NCBI GenBank assembly: GCA_045631225.1
Contig: JAZQUG010000016.1
Coordinates: forward strand, 1 to 64,000
Direction: 5' to 3'
DNA length: 64,000 bases
From: Fimenecus sp045631225
GTDB taxonomy: Bacteria; Bacillota; Clostridia; Oscillospirales; Acutalibacteraceae
In this document: positions 8,106 through 16,569 of the stretch, piece after piece
How the letters are laid out: each line of letters begins with the position of its first letter
How positions within the stretch are numbered: the stretch's first letter is position 1
The notes under the pieces: model-generated
The model's database searches: none
What the model saw: the letters and a program-made list of their open reading frames with translations, nothing else
Told to the model about the DNA's origin: nothing
Program-made: the position numbers and the translations under genes

Positions 8106-8113
8106 GATACATA

Positions 8114-8132
8114 AAACTATATCAAACTATAT
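8114..8132. repeat. Tandem AAACTATAT pair near the element's right edge
   Basis: AAACTATAT occurs at 8114-8122 and again at 8124-8132 with a 10-base period, between the recombinase hairpin and the tRNA terminator. The right attachment site must be in this stretch, so the pair is worth noting. I found no copy on the left side that would define att. Confidence 0.3.
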
Positions 8133-8151
8133 ACAAAACTCTATTTTAAGC

Positions 8152-8197
8152 AAAAAAATTGAGTATTCACAAGTCAAATCCCTTATGAATACTCAAT
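8152..8197 (-). terminator. Terminator of tRNA-Pro
   Basis: On the minus strand a perfect 12-bp stem (ATTGAGTATTCA, 8197-8186, with TGAATACTCAAT, 8169-8158) is followed by a run of T (8157-8152). It begins two bases after the tRNA CCA end. Confidence 0.9.
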
Positions 8198-8198
8198 A

Positions 8199-8274
8199 TG
8201 GTCGGAGTGACAGGACTTGAACCTGCGGCCTCTTGACCCCCAGTCAAGCGCGCTCCCAGCTGCGCCACACCCCG
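8199..8274 (-). tRNA. tRNA-Pro (anticodon GGG), CCA encoded
   Basis: Read on the minus strand, the acceptor arm CGGGGTG pairs with CACTCCG (one G-T pair), with discriminator A and an encoded CCA (8201-8199). The anticodon arm is CTTGA/TCAAG with loop CTGGGGG, giving anticodon GGG. The T arm contains GGTTCAAGTCC. Length is 76 bases with CCA. It has its own promoter and terminator and borders the right edge of the mobile element. Confidence 0.93.
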
Positions 8275-8290
8275 ATGATTTGCATTTGTT

Positions 8291-8319
8291 ATAATATCAC
8301 AATGATAAATATTTTTCAA
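8291..8319 (-). promoter_or_regulatory. Promoter of tRNA-Pro
   Basis: Minus strand: TTGAAA (8319-8314), a 17-base spacer, TATTAT (8296-8291). Transcription would start about 9 bases before the mature 5' end at 8274. Confidence 0.7.
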
Positions 8320-8387
8320 GTTATTTATGTATATTCTTTACTTTTTTATTATTTATGTGATATTATATTGAAGAGGTGAGTGTGAAA

Positions 8388-9302
8388 ATGAAAAAATTTG
8401 TGAAAAAAGTTTTGGTTCCTGTTTTATCAGTATTTTTAGCTGTTATAACCGTATGGTTTGCTTCAATTTACATTTATTATCCACATTATGCTAAAAATAA
8501 AAGAGTGATTGAAGTTACTGATATTAATAAATCTGACGAAATTAAAGTTATGAGTTATAATATCCGTTGTCATGCAGTTGATGATTTTGGTCATAAAAAC
8601 TGGTTTTACCGTGCTGATTTAGTTGTTGATACTATTGAAAAAGCACAGCCTGGTATTATCGGTTTTCAGGAAGTAAATAGTTGGCAATACGATTATCTTT
8701 GCGAATCAATGCCTATTTATGATTCTATTATTACTTATCGTGATAATGTACCGGTATATTCTGAAGGATGTCCTGTTTTTTACAGAACAGATTTATATAC
8801 ACTTGTTAACAAAGGCTCATTCTGGTTGTCCAAAACTCCTGATGTTATGAGTAAGGACTGGGGAGCAGCATGTTACAGAATCTGTAGTTATGTTATCCTT
8901 AAAGACAATGTGACAGAAAAGGAATTTGTTGTATTCAATACACATCTTGACCATGTAAGTGATGAAGCACGAATAAATGGTATTAATGTTATTCTTGATA
9001 AAATTAAAGATTTTGGTTCTATCCCGGCAATACTTATGGGAGACCTTAATGCAGAAGAGGATTCAGAAACATATAAGAGTGCAACAGAATTCTTCTATGA
9101 TTCAAAATATCAGACTGAAAATACAATGACAAGCTGTACATATCAGGCTTGGGGAGAAAAGCTTGACCGTAATTGCATTGATTATATTATGATTTCAAAA
9201 GGTCACTTTGATGTTCATTCATACAGTGTAATTACTGATACATATGACGGTGTTTATACAAGTGACCATTTTCCGTTAACGGCAACCTTATCATTCAAAT
9301 AA
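8388..9302 (+). CDS. Membrane-anchored endonuclease/exonuclease/phosphatase-fold hydrolase
   Basis: This 304-residue protein has an N-terminal membrane anchor or uncleaved signal (residues 6-28), so its catalytic domain is outside the membrane. EEP-superfamily motifs are in order: MSYNIRC, GFQEV, NTHLDH, GDLNAE and SDHFPL, giving the Asn, Glu, Asp/His and terminal Asp-His pairs that bind Mg and the phosphate. Substrates in this family include nucleic acids, inositol phosphates and sphingomyelin; which applies here cannot be told. ATG 8388 is chosen over GTG 8376 because AGAGGTG (8372-8378) is spaced for it. It is transcribed alone and ends in a strong terminator. Confidence 0.85.
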   Translation: MKKFVKKVLVPVLSVFLAVITVWFASIYIYYPHYAKNKRVIEVTDINKSDEIKVMSYNIRCHAVDDFGHKNWFYRADLVVDTIEKAQPGIIGFQEVNSWQYDYLCESMPIYDSIITYRDNVPVYSEGCPVFYRTDLYTLVNKGSFWLSKTPDVMSKDWGAACYRICSYVILKDNVTEKEFVVFNTHLDHVSDEARINGINVILDKIKDFGSIPAILMGDLNAEEDSETYKSATEFFYDSKYQTENTMTSCTYQAWGEKLDRNCIDYIMISKGHFDVHSYSVITDTYDGVYTSDHFPLTATLSFK

Positions 9303-9308
9303 AATCAA

Positions 9309-9342
9309 GGGAGTTTACCGATTTGGTAAGCTCCCGTTTTTT
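9309..9342. terminator. Terminator between the EEP gene and the convergent ABC-F gene
   Basis: GGGAG-T-TTACC (9309-9319), loop, GGTAA-G-CTCCC (9325-9335), then GTTTTTTAT. The T-run runs into the stop codon of the convergent gene (9341-9343). Confidence 0.9.
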
Positions 9343-11233
9343 ATGCTAATTCAAGCCAGATATTTTCAAGCTCTTCTAATTCAGCCTCTTTTATTTTTAT
9401 TTCTTCAAGTAACTGTGACAGTTTTTCATAATCACTTGCAACCTCAGGCAGATTAATCATTTCTTTTAATTCGTTAACGTTATTTTGTAAGGCTTCAATT
9501 TCCTTTTCAACGTTCATAAGTTTAGCACGACGTTTTCTGTCTTGTGCTTTATTCTTTCGTGACTCTTCGTACTGTATTGCAGAGTCACTTTTTATTTCTG
9601 TTTTTTGTGTTTTCTCTTTCTGTTCAACCTGAATATGTTCCTTATAATAATCATAATTACCATTATATATAATAATGCTATCAGATTTCATTTCTATAAT
9701 TTTTGTCGGAACGGAATTCAGTAAATATCTATCGTGAGAAACCATTATTATGGTGCCTTCATATTGACTTAATGCCAGGTCTAAGGCTTCCTTTGCTTTA
9801 TAGTCAAGATGATTTGTAGGTTCGTCAAGAACAAGTACATTGGAACGTTCAAAGACAATGATACAGAGTGCGACCTTTGCTCTGTTGGCACCACTCATTT
9901 CGCGGATTCTTTTGAAAACATCTTCATCCTCAATAAGAAAACGAGCTAACATGCTTCTTATTTCATATTCAGTTTTAGTAGGGAATTTTCTATGTACAGA
10001 TTCTATAGCTGTCAGGTTAAGGTCAAGTGAAGAAAGTTCCTGGTCAAAATATGAAATTTTAACGTTTCCGCCCCAGCGTACAGAGCCTTCACAAGGCATC
10101 TTTTTTAAGATTGATTTTAAAAATGAAGACTTTCCGACACCGTTTTTACCTACAAAAGCTACTTTTTCATTTCTTAATACTTCAAGATTAAAGTTTTCAA
10201 AAAGAGTTCTTTTAGTTTCTCCTTTACCAACAGAAACCTTTAAACCCTTACATTCAAGAATAGTTTTATGTGGTTCAATATCAAAAGGGAAGGAAATATG
10301 TAAATCTTTTACTTTTGGATTAGGTTTTGCAGCAAGCTCCATTTTCTCAAGTGCCTTTACTCTTGAACCGACACTGTTTATGCTACTTGATTTTGCTAGG
10401 TTTTTACGGACATAATCACGAAGCTCTTCAATTTCTTTTTGCTGTTTTTCATATTCTTTAGTAAGTGTTTTAATTCTTTCTTCTTTTTGTTTTAAAAATG
10501 ATGAATATCCACCTTTATAACGAACTAATTCTCCATTTTCAATTTCACAAATGTCGGATGCAACCGAATTTAAGAAATATCTGTCATGTGAAACAATTAT
10601 AACGGCACCCTTATATTCAGCAAGATAATTTTCAAGCCAGCTCAACATACCGAAATCGAGGTGGTTAGTCGGTTCATCAAGAATAAGAAGGTTTGGGTTT
10701 TCAACAAGAATTTTTGCAAGTGCAAATCTTGTTTTTTCACCACCTGAGAGTACTGAAACAGATGTACTTAAATCAAAATTACCAAAGCCCATACCATTAA
10801 GTACGGTTTTGATTCTAACTTCTGCATTATAACCATCTGCAGCATCGTAGATATTTGTTAGTCTTTCATATTCGTTTGAAAGGATGTCGTATTCATCGCC
10901 GGTTGATTGTGACATCTTTTTTGATATTTCTTCAATTTTTTTTCTTGTTTCGAAGACTAATTGCAAAGAGCTTTCAATTTCTTCTTTAAGTGTATTGGAT
11001 GTATTTAATGCTTCGTTTTGCTTTAAATAACCAATTCTCAAATCAGGTTTTGATGCAATTGTACCATCATCACATTCAAGATTACCGGATATAATGTTTA
11101 ACAGAGTACTTTTACCAACGCCATTAATACCTAACAGACCGATTCTGTCTTTATCATTAACAGAGAGTGTAATATTTTTAAGTACTTTCTTGTCAAGAAA
11201 TCCTTTGCTGACATTATTAATGGATATAAGCAT
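9341..11233 (-). CDS. ABC-F family ATPase (translation factor type)
   Basis: This 630-residue soluble protein has two ABC domains and no membrane domain, as in ABC-F proteins that act on the ribosome. The first domain has Walker A GINGVGKST, signature LSGGEKTRFALAKIL and Walker B LLILDEPTNHLDF. The second has GKNGVGKSS and VLVLDEPTNHLDY, but its signature reads MSGANRAKVAL, where most family members have LSGGE/QR. A charged linker of about 80 residues separates the domains, and a C-terminal coiled coil (from about residue 545) follows, as in Uup/YdiF-like members. ABC-F proteins rescue or throttle ribosomes, and some protect against antibiotics; the subgroup cannot be fixed here. It follows the COG2509 gene with a hairpin between. 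Confidence 0.9.
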   Translation of the reverse strand: MLISINNVSKGFLDKKVLKNITLSVNDKDRIGLLGINGVGKSTLLNIISGNLECDDGTIASKPDLRIGYLKQNEALNTSNTLKEEIESSLQLVFETRKKIEEISKKMSQSTGDEYDILSNEYERLTNIYDAADGYNAEVRIKTVLNGMGFGNFDLSTSVSVLSGGEKTRFALAKILVENPNLLILDEPTNHLDFGMLSWLENYLAEYKGAVIIVSHDRYFLNSVASDICEIENGELVRYKGGYSSFLKQKEERIKTLTKEYEKQQKEIEELRDYVRKNLAKSSSINSVGSRVKALEKMELAAKPNPKVKDLHISFPFDIEPHKTILECKGLKVSVGKGETKRTLFENFNLEVLRNEKVAFVGKNGVGKSSFLKSILKKMPCEGSVRWGGNVKISYFDQELSSLDLNLTAIESVHRKFPTKTEYEIRSMLARFLIEDEDVFKRIREMSGANRAKVALCIIVFERSNVLVLDEPTNHLDYKAKEALDLALSQYEGTIIMVSHDRYLLNSVPTKIIEMKSDSIIIYNGNYDYYKEHIQVEQKEKTQKTEIKSDSAIQYEESRKNKAQDRKRRAKLMNVEKEIEALQNNVNELKEMINLPEVASDYEKLSQLLEEIKIKEAELEELENIWLELA

Positions 11234-11259
11234 AATTTTTTCCTTTGTTATTCTAAAAT

Positions 11260-11282
11260 AAGGGACTGAGCTTCAGTCCCTT
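11260..11282 (-). terminator. Hairpin between the FAD gene and the ABC-F gene
   Basis: AAGGGACTGA (11260-11269) and TCAGTCCCTT (11273-11282) form a perfect 10-bp stem with a three-base loop. The minus-strand tail (TATTTTAG) is only moderately T-rich and the plus-strand tail has TTTTTT, so leftward termination may be partial, letting some transcripts run into the ABC-F gene. Confidence 0.65.
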
Positions 11283-11290
11283 GAGCTTTT

Positions 11291-12685
11291 TTACATTGAT
11301 TCAAGAATACTTCTTGCAACACTGATACCGTTAGATGACGCTTGCATAAGACCACGAGTAACGGATGCACCATCACCAATTGCATGAAGCCCCTTGACAC
11401 TTGTTTCAAAGTTTGTGTCAACAACAACTTTATTTGAATAGAATTTTACCTCCACACCATAAAGAAGTGTTTCATCACTTGCAATACCCGGAGTAACCTT
11501 ATCGAGAGCTTCAAGCATTTCTGCGATGTCAACCATAATTCTATGTGGAAATACGAGAGATAAATCACCGGGAACAGCATCCTTCAGTGTAGGAATAAGG
11601 TTATTTCTGCAAAGTCTTTCACCTGTTGTTCTTCTACCTCGTTTAAAATCACCATAAGTCTGAACAAGTATTTTACCATCACAAAGCATATTGCTGAGCT
11701 GAGCAATGTGCTTACCATATTCAATAGGAGATTTGAATGGCTTTGTGAAATTCTTTGATACAAGTAATGCAAAGTTAGTATTATTAGTTTTGTATTCAGC
11801 CGATTTATATGCATGGCCATTTACAACAGCAAGCCCGTTGTCATAGTATTCTGTTGCAACCTCACCTGATGGATTGGAACAGAAAGTTCTGATTTTATCA
11901 TCAAAAGTAGGTGAGTAGTACACAAGTTTTGCTTCGTATAGATTTTCATTAAGGAATTTCATAATCTCATCACGAACTTCAACACGGACACCCACATCAA
12001 CAGTACCAACCTGTGTTTCAATTCCGTGGTTTTTACAAATGTGACTGAGCCATTCAGCACCTTCACGACCAACAGCGGCAACAATTTTCTCAGAATAATA
12101 TGTTTCACCATCAGCGACAATGCCTTTAACCTTATTATCTTCAATTATAATATCCTCAACCATCGTATTAAAGATGATATTACAACCATTTTCTTCAAGG
12201 TGTTTCTGGAGTCTGCCATAAATTTTATAACCTTCTTCAGTACCTAAATGACGGATAGGACATTCAATAAGCTTTAAGTTGGCATTGATGGCTTTTCTTC
12301 TTATTTCTTCAATTTCCCGTTGTTTATCTACACCATAAACATTTTTGTCCGCACCAAAATCAAGATAAACATTGTCAGCTTCTTTTAAAAGCTCCATTGT
12401 TTTTTCGTATCCGAGAATTTCAGGCAAATGTCCGCCAACATCAGGGGACAGTGATAATTTACCATCAGAAAATGCACCTGCACCGGCAAAGCCTGTTGTA
12501 ATTGAACATGGTTTGCAACCGACACATTTTTTAGTTGTTCTTTTAGGACACATTCTTTTTTCAATGGAACGTCCTTTTTCAACCATTAAAATATTAATAT
12601 CAGGCTTTTTGGCTAAAAGCTCATAAGCACAGAAAATACCTGACGGTCCTGCACCAATTATAATAACATCAAAGCTATTGTTCAT
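11291..12685 (-). CDS. FAD-dependent oxidoreductase of the COG2509 type
   Basis: This 464-residue flavoprotein has an N-terminal Rossmann motif (VIIIGAGPSGIFCAYELL), VEKGR for the ribose, a cysteine cluster CPKRTTKKCVGCKPC near residues 47-61 and GFAGAGAFSDGKLS, which together mark the COG2509 uncharacterised FAD-dependent dehydrogenases. The C-terminal GLHAIGDGASVTRGLMQAS is the second FAD contact. Substrate unknown. ATG 12685 is chosen since AAGAGGT precedes it at good spacing; a longer reading would overlap the permease gene. It lies 13 bases after a nucleoside permease and is probably the last gene of the purine-uptake operon. Confidence 0.85.
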   Translation of the reverse strand: MNNSFDVIIIGAGPSGIFCAYELLAKKPDINILMVEKGRSIEKRMCPKRTTKKCVGCKPCSITTGFAGAGAFSDGKLSLSPDVGGHLPEILGYEKTMELLKEADNVYLDFGADKNVYGVDKQREIEEIRRKAINANLKLIECPIRHLGTEEGYKIYGRLQKHLEENGCNIIFNTMVEDIIIEDNKVKGIVADGETYYSEKIVAAVGREGAEWLSHICKNHGIETQVGTVDVGVRVEVRDEIMKFLNENLYEAKLVYYSPTFDDKIRTFCSNPSGEVATEYYDNGLAVVNGHAYKSAEYKTNNTNFALLVSKNFTKPFKSPIEYGKHIAQLSNMLCDGKILVQTYGDFKRGRRTTGERLCRNNLIPTLKDAVPGDLSLVFPHRIMVDIAEMLEALDKVTPGIASDETLLYGVEVKFYSNKVVVDTNFETSVKGLHAIGDGASVTRGLMQASSNGISVARSILESM

Positions 12686-12698
12686 ATTATTAAACCTC

Positions 12699-13667
12699 TT
12701 ATCTTTCTTCTCTGAAGTAGGACAATCCAAGTGAAGCAGGTGGTTGATTTTCTTTTTTGTTTGTAATGCTTGTAATAATTAAAACAATAATTGTAATTAC
12801 ATAAGGTAACATTTTAAATATTTCACGTTCTGACGATGTAATGTTACCAAACACAAATGCTGCGATATATAAAGCACCAAAAATATACGAGCCGATAATA
12901 GCAATGTTTGGTTTCCATAAAGTGAAAATAACAAGTGCGATTGCCAACCAACCGAATGCTTCAATTGTAGATGCCGTTTCCCAGCTGCCTTTAACATAGT
13001 CCATAATATAGAAGACACCGCCAAATCCGGCAATTCCGCTACCGATTAAGATTGCTATGTATTTGTAAAGTGTAACGTTAACACCCATTGCATCAGCAGT
13101 TGCAGCACTTTCACCAATTGCTCTGAGATTGAGACCGATTCTTGTACGATTAAAAACAAATGTAGTTATTAATGCAATAGCAATCGCCAAATAAACATAG
13201 AAACCGTGTCCGAATAACACTTTAATGATACCGTCTTGACCTTCAACAAAAGGTAAACATTTTGCTATTATTTTACCTGCAGTTGAAAAACCACTTCTAT
13301 CAACATAAGTATGCATTAAAAATTGTGTAACACCATTACCGAAGATTGTTATTGCAAGACCTGTAATGTTCTGATTGCAACGGAATGTAATTGTCATTAC
13401 AGCATAAATTGCACCTGTAAGTATTGCGAAAAGGAATGCACCAAGTAGTGATATTAATATAAGAATAAGCCATGATGCGTTTTCAACCGATTCAAGAGAT
13501 TGTATATATAAGCTGACTAAAAGACAACCACCGACAGTACCTGTACACATTATGCCGGGAATTCCAAGGTTGAGATGACCGGCTTTTTCAGTAATTGTTT
13601 CTCCGACACAACCAAAAAGAAGAACAGTGCCAATTGAAATAGCACTCATTAAGAATGTAATAATCAT
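12699..13667 (-). CDS. Nucleoside ABC importer, permease 2 (NupQ-like)
   Basis: This 322-residue membrane protein of the BPD_transp_2 class has about eight to nine hydrophobic segments. ITEKAGHLNLGIPGIM near residues 25-40 matches the conserved first cytoplasmic region of BMP-linked permeases, and GLNLRAIGESAATADAMGV near 175 is the ATPase-coupling loop. It pairs with the permease at 13664-14764 to form the channel through which nucleosides or purine bases enter. Its ATG overlaps the preceding permease stop by four bases, so the two subunits are coupled in translation. Assignment to nucleosides rests on family and on the linked xpt gene. Confidence 0.88.
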   Translation of the reverse strand: MIITFLMSAISIGTVLLFGCVGETITEKAGHLNLGIPGIMCTGTVGGCLLVSLYIQSLESVENASWLILILISLLGAFLFAILTGAIYAVMTITFRCNQNITGLAITIFGNGVTQFLMHTYVDRSGFSTAGKIIAKCLPFVEGQDGIIKVLFGHGFYVYLAIAIALITTFVFNRTRIGLNLRAIGESAATADAMGVNVTLYKYIAILIGSGIAGFGGVFYIMDYVKGSWETASTIEAFGWLAIALVIFTLWKPNIAIIGSYIFGALYIAAFVFGNITSSEREIFKMLPYVITIIVLIITSITNKKENQPPASLGLSYFREER

Positions 13668-14764
13668 TTCTTAATTTCCTCCTTATCTTTTTTTCTGAAA
13701 ACGAGTTTGTAGTTAATGAAAAATGAACAAACGATTACTACGAAATAAATAACACCGACTACTATGTTAGAAATAGCATCATTTGTAAACATAAATGTTT
13801 TTCTTACATCCATCATTCCTTTAGAAATGAATGTAATGAAAAAGCTTGTTAATATAATAAGTAACGGATTAAATGCTGCAAGCCAGGTTGCCATAATACC
13901 TGTAAAGCCCATATTATTAGCTGAAGCAGTACTTACAGTGTGGTTAATTGAACCTGCAAGAACAAATCCGACAAGTCCGGCAATTGCTCCTGATAAAATC
14001 ATTGTACGGATAATAACTTTATTTACTTTAATACCTACATATTTAGCTGTATTAATACTTTCACCAACAACAGAGATTTCATAACCATGCTTTGAATATC
14101 GAAGATATATGTACATTAATATTGTAATTAATGCAAATAAAATGATAGGTAATAAATATTTGTTGCCTATTTCAGGAATATTACCATAAGGAATTGGTGA
14201 TAAAACACCTGAGCCTGTTTTTACCCAGACTGTAATAAAGAATGAAACAAGTCCTTGGGCAATATAGTTCATCATAAGAGTAAAAAGTGACTCATTTGTG
14301 TTGAATTTTGCTTTGAAAATTGCAGGAATAACTGCCCATAATGCACCACTGAATACGCTTGCAAAAAGCATAATCGGGATAATTAATGAATCGGCAACTT
14401 TTCCTCCGAGATAAAACATACACGCAATTGCAGAGAGACAACCAATAAGAATCTGACCATTTCCGCCCAAGTTCCAGAATTTCATTTTGAAAGCAGGAAG
14501 TAATGCGATTGATGTACCGAGAAGAAGTGAAGTGTCTTGTAGCAACAGCCAGAATTTTCTGTCACTTCCGAAGGCACCGTTAAACAAAGACTCAAAAAAA
14601 TCAAATAAGCCTTTCTCTGAAAATAATGTACATATTATTCCGCAAAAAATCAAACCGATAAAAATGGCTGCAGAATAAATAATTATTACCTTTGGAATTG
14701 TAATATTGTCGCGCTTTACAATACGAACAATAGGTTCTTTCAATTTATTTGTATCTTTTTTCAT
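13664..14764 (-). CDS. Nucleoside ABC importer, permease 1 (NupP-like)
   Basis: This 366-residue permease has a cytoplasmic N-terminus of about 25 residues and roughly nine membrane segments. MKFWNLGGNGQILIG at about 94-108 is the family's conserved loop, and GYEISVVGESINTAKYVGI near 232 is the coupling region. It is the partner of the 12699-13667 permease. It overlaps the ATPase gene by four bases (ATGA) and the next permease by four bases, so the three are expressed as a unit. Transport of purine nucleosides is inferred from BMP-type binding protein and xpt linkage. Confidence 0.88.
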   Translation of the reverse strand: MKKDTNKLKEPIVRIVKRDNITIPKVIIIYSAAIFIGLIFCGIICTLFSEKGLFDFFESLFNGAFGSDRKFWLLLQDTSLLLGTSIALLPAFKMKFWNLGGNGQILIGCLSAIACMFYLGGKVADSLIIPIMLFASVFSGALWAVIPAIFKAKFNTNESLFTLMMNYIAQGLVSFFITVWVKTGSGVLSPIPYGNIPEIGNKYLLPIILFALITILMYIYLRYSKHGYEISVVGESINTAKYVGIKVNKVIIRTMILSGAIAGLVGFVLAGSINHTVSTASANNMGFTGIMATWLAAFNPLLIILTSFFITFISKGMMDVRKTFMFTNDAISNIVVGVIYFVVIVCSFFINYKLVFRKKDKEEIKK

Positions 14765-16461
14765 TCCATTACCTCATTTTTATTAGCTTTAACCATTAAA
14801 GAACCGATTTCATCTTTTGTAGCTGTTCTTGCATCAACAATACCGGAAATTTTGCCGCCACTTAAAACTAATATTCTGTCACTTAATGCCATTAATACAT
14901 CCAAATCTTCACCGACAAAAATAACTGAAACACCTTTTTGCTTTTGCTCATTCAAAAGATTATAAATCATATATGAAGAGTTAATATCAAGTCCACGAAC
15001 AGGATATGCAGTCATTAAAACGGCAGGTGAGGCCGCTATTTCACGACCAACAAGTACCTTTTGAACATTACCACCTGAAAGCTTTCTTACTGCAGTATGT
15101 GAATCCGGTGTGTTAACTTTTAATTCATTGATGATTCTGTCGGCAAGGTCAGATGGGTTCTTTCGGTCAAGGAAAACTGACTTTCCTTTTCTGTAACTAC
15201 GAAGCATCATATTGTCAACAATATTCATATTTCCTACAAGACCCATACCAAGTCTGTCTTCAGGTACAAATGACAAACGAATTCCAAGCTCACGAATTTC
15301 TCTTGGTGACTTGTTTTTTAAATCAACAACTTCGTCTTCTTTAAATATTATTTTCTCACTGTTAACAAGATTTATAATTTCTTTTTTAGATAATTTATTA
15401 AAATCAATATCGTTTCCGTTTTCGTCTTTAAATGCATTTTTATTTGCAAGCTCCATAACACGTTTATATGTTTTATGGTAAAAAGAAACAGGCTTGTCTT
15501 TTTTAGGATGATAATATGTTAATGTTCCTGACTCGTAGCTGTTAAGTCCGGCAATTGTTTCAAGCAATTCCTTTTGTCCGCTACCCGCAATACCGGCAAT
15601 ACCAAGAATTTCACCACTATATGTGTTAAATGAAATATTATCAAGAACTTTGTATCCATCAGCATTTACAACCGTTAAATCTGACACAGAAAGTCTGACT
15701 TTAGTGTCTACGGAATCAGTTCTATTGATATTAAGCTCAATTTTCTTGCCAACCATCATTTCAGTAAGCTCTTTTTCAGATGTTTCTGATGTGTTTACGG
15801 TAGCAATATGCTCACCTTTACGTAAAACAGATACTCTGTCAGAAATTTCCATAACCTCATTCAATTTATGAGTAATTATGATGATGGATTTGCCATCTTT
15901 TCTCATTGCGCTTAATACTTTGAACAAACTTCTGATTTCTTGTGGAGTTAAAACTGCTGTTGGTTCATCAAGAATAAGAATATCAGCACCTCTGTATAAA
16001 ACCTTTAAAATTTCAACAGTTTGCTTTTCAGAAACTGACATTTCATAAATTTTTTTATCAAGATTTATATGGAATCCGTATTTTTTAGCCATTTCGTTAA
16101 TACGGTTTTGTACTTCTTTAAGATTAAATTTTTCGTTTTCAATACCTAATGCGACATTTTGTGCTGCAGTAAAAATATCAATCAACTTAAAATGTTGATG
16201 AATCATACCGATTTTGTGTTCAAAAGCATCACGAGGAGAGCGAATAATAACTTCTTCGCCATCAATCAAAATTTTACCGGAATCAGGATAATAAATACCG
16301 GCAACCATATTCATAAGAGTTGTTTTTCCACAACCATTTTCACCAAGAATAGAAAGGATTTCACCTTTATATACATCTAAACTGACATTATTGTTAGCAA
16401 TAACTTTAGTTCCGAATTTTTTTGTAATATTTTTTAATTGTAAAATAACAGTTTTATCCAT
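14761..16461 (-). CDS. Nucleoside ABC importer, double ATP-binding subunit (NupO-like)
   Basis: This 566-residue energizing subunit has two ABC domains. The first has Walker A GENGCGKTT and Walker B DILILDEPTAVLTPQ. The second has GIAGSGQKELL, signature LSGGNVQKVLVGREIA and the degenerate Walker B VLMTAYPVRGLD, a substitution normal for this class. The protein is longer than the usual 500-510 residues because of an insertion of about 50-60 residues in the second domain (from YYHPKKDKPVSF near 315 to KSPREIRELGI near 375). ATG 16461 follows the hairpin region 16495-16540 that separates it from the binding-protein gene. Confidence 0.9.
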   Translation of the reverse strand: MDKTVILQLKNITKKFGTKVIANNNVSLDVYKGEILSILGENGCGKTTLMNMVAGIYYPDSGKILIDGEEVIIRSPRDAFEHKIGMIHQHFKLIDIFTAAQNVALGIENEKFNLKEVQNRINEMAKKYGFHINLDKKIYEMSVSEKQTVEILKVLYRGADILILDEPTAVLTPQEIRSLFKVLSAMRKDGKSIIIITHKLNEVMEISDRVSVLRKGEHIATVNTSETSEKELTEMMVGKKIELNINRTDSVDTKVRLSVSDLTVVNADGYKVLDNISFNTYSGEILGIAGIAGSGQKELLETIAGLNSYESGTLTYYHPKKDKPVSFYHKTYKRVMELANKNAFKDENGNDIDFNKLSKKEIINLVNSEKIIFKEDEVVDLKNKSPREIRELGIRLSFVPEDRLGMGLVGNMNIVDNMMLRSYRKGKSVFLDRKNPSDLADRIINELKVNTPDSHTAVRKLSGGNVQKVLVGREIAASPAVLMTAYPVRGLDINSSYMIYNLLNEQKQKGVSVIFVGEDLDVLMALSDRILVLSGGKISGIVDARTATKDEIGSLMVKANKNEVME

Positions 16462-16494
16462 AGAAACTCCTTAAATAAAAAAGGATTTATTTTT

Positions 16495-16540
16495 CTTAAT
16501 CAACCGAGAAAGGCGAAGTTGATTAAGCTTCGCCTTTCTC
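16495..16540 (-). promoter_or_regulatory. Interlocking inverted repeats between bmp and its ATPase gene
   Basis: Two perfect inverted repeats share sequence. GAGAAAGGCGAAG (16506-16518) pairs with CTTCGCCTTTCTC (16528-16540). CTTAATCAAC (16495-16504) pairs with GTTGATTAAG (16518-16527), which is the loop of the first stem. On the minus-strand transcript the loop of the long hairpin can thus pair with the segment just downstream, giving a pseudoknot or two alternative folds. No U-tract follows, so simple termination is unlikely. The 108-base gap suggests control of the binding protein to ATPase ratio. Confidence 0.6.
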
Positions 16541-16569
16541 AAAAATAAAATCAGAATAATTTGAAAAAA

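Larger units (their letters stand above)
616..8106. mobile_element. Integrative mobilizable element with MobV relaxase and large serine recombinase
   Basis: From left to right this block holds a DUF6076-like gene on the minus strand, then a plus-strand run of SF3 primase/helicase, MobV relaxase, ParB-like protein, small unknown protein and large serine recombinase. The last four genes touch or overlap by one base. There is no coupling protein or type IV secretion gene, so the element would need a helper for transfer. The block is more G+C-rich than the chromosome beyond 8.3 kb. The right boundary must lie between the recombinase stop (8075) and the tRNA-Pro terminator (8197). The left boundary is not seen: no matching direct repeat was found near 557-616, and it may lie outside the window. 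Confidence 0.75.

Noticed and set aside
557..8198. Direct repeats that would define attL and attR of the mobile element
   Set aside because: I compared 541-640 and 2119-2250 with 8076-8198 by eye and found no convincing shared core. The left end may be outside the window.
9840..10415. Open frame of 191 codons on the plus strand inside the ABC-F gene
   Set aside because: Antisense to conserved ABC motifs; Ser/Leu-rich shadow translation without SD.
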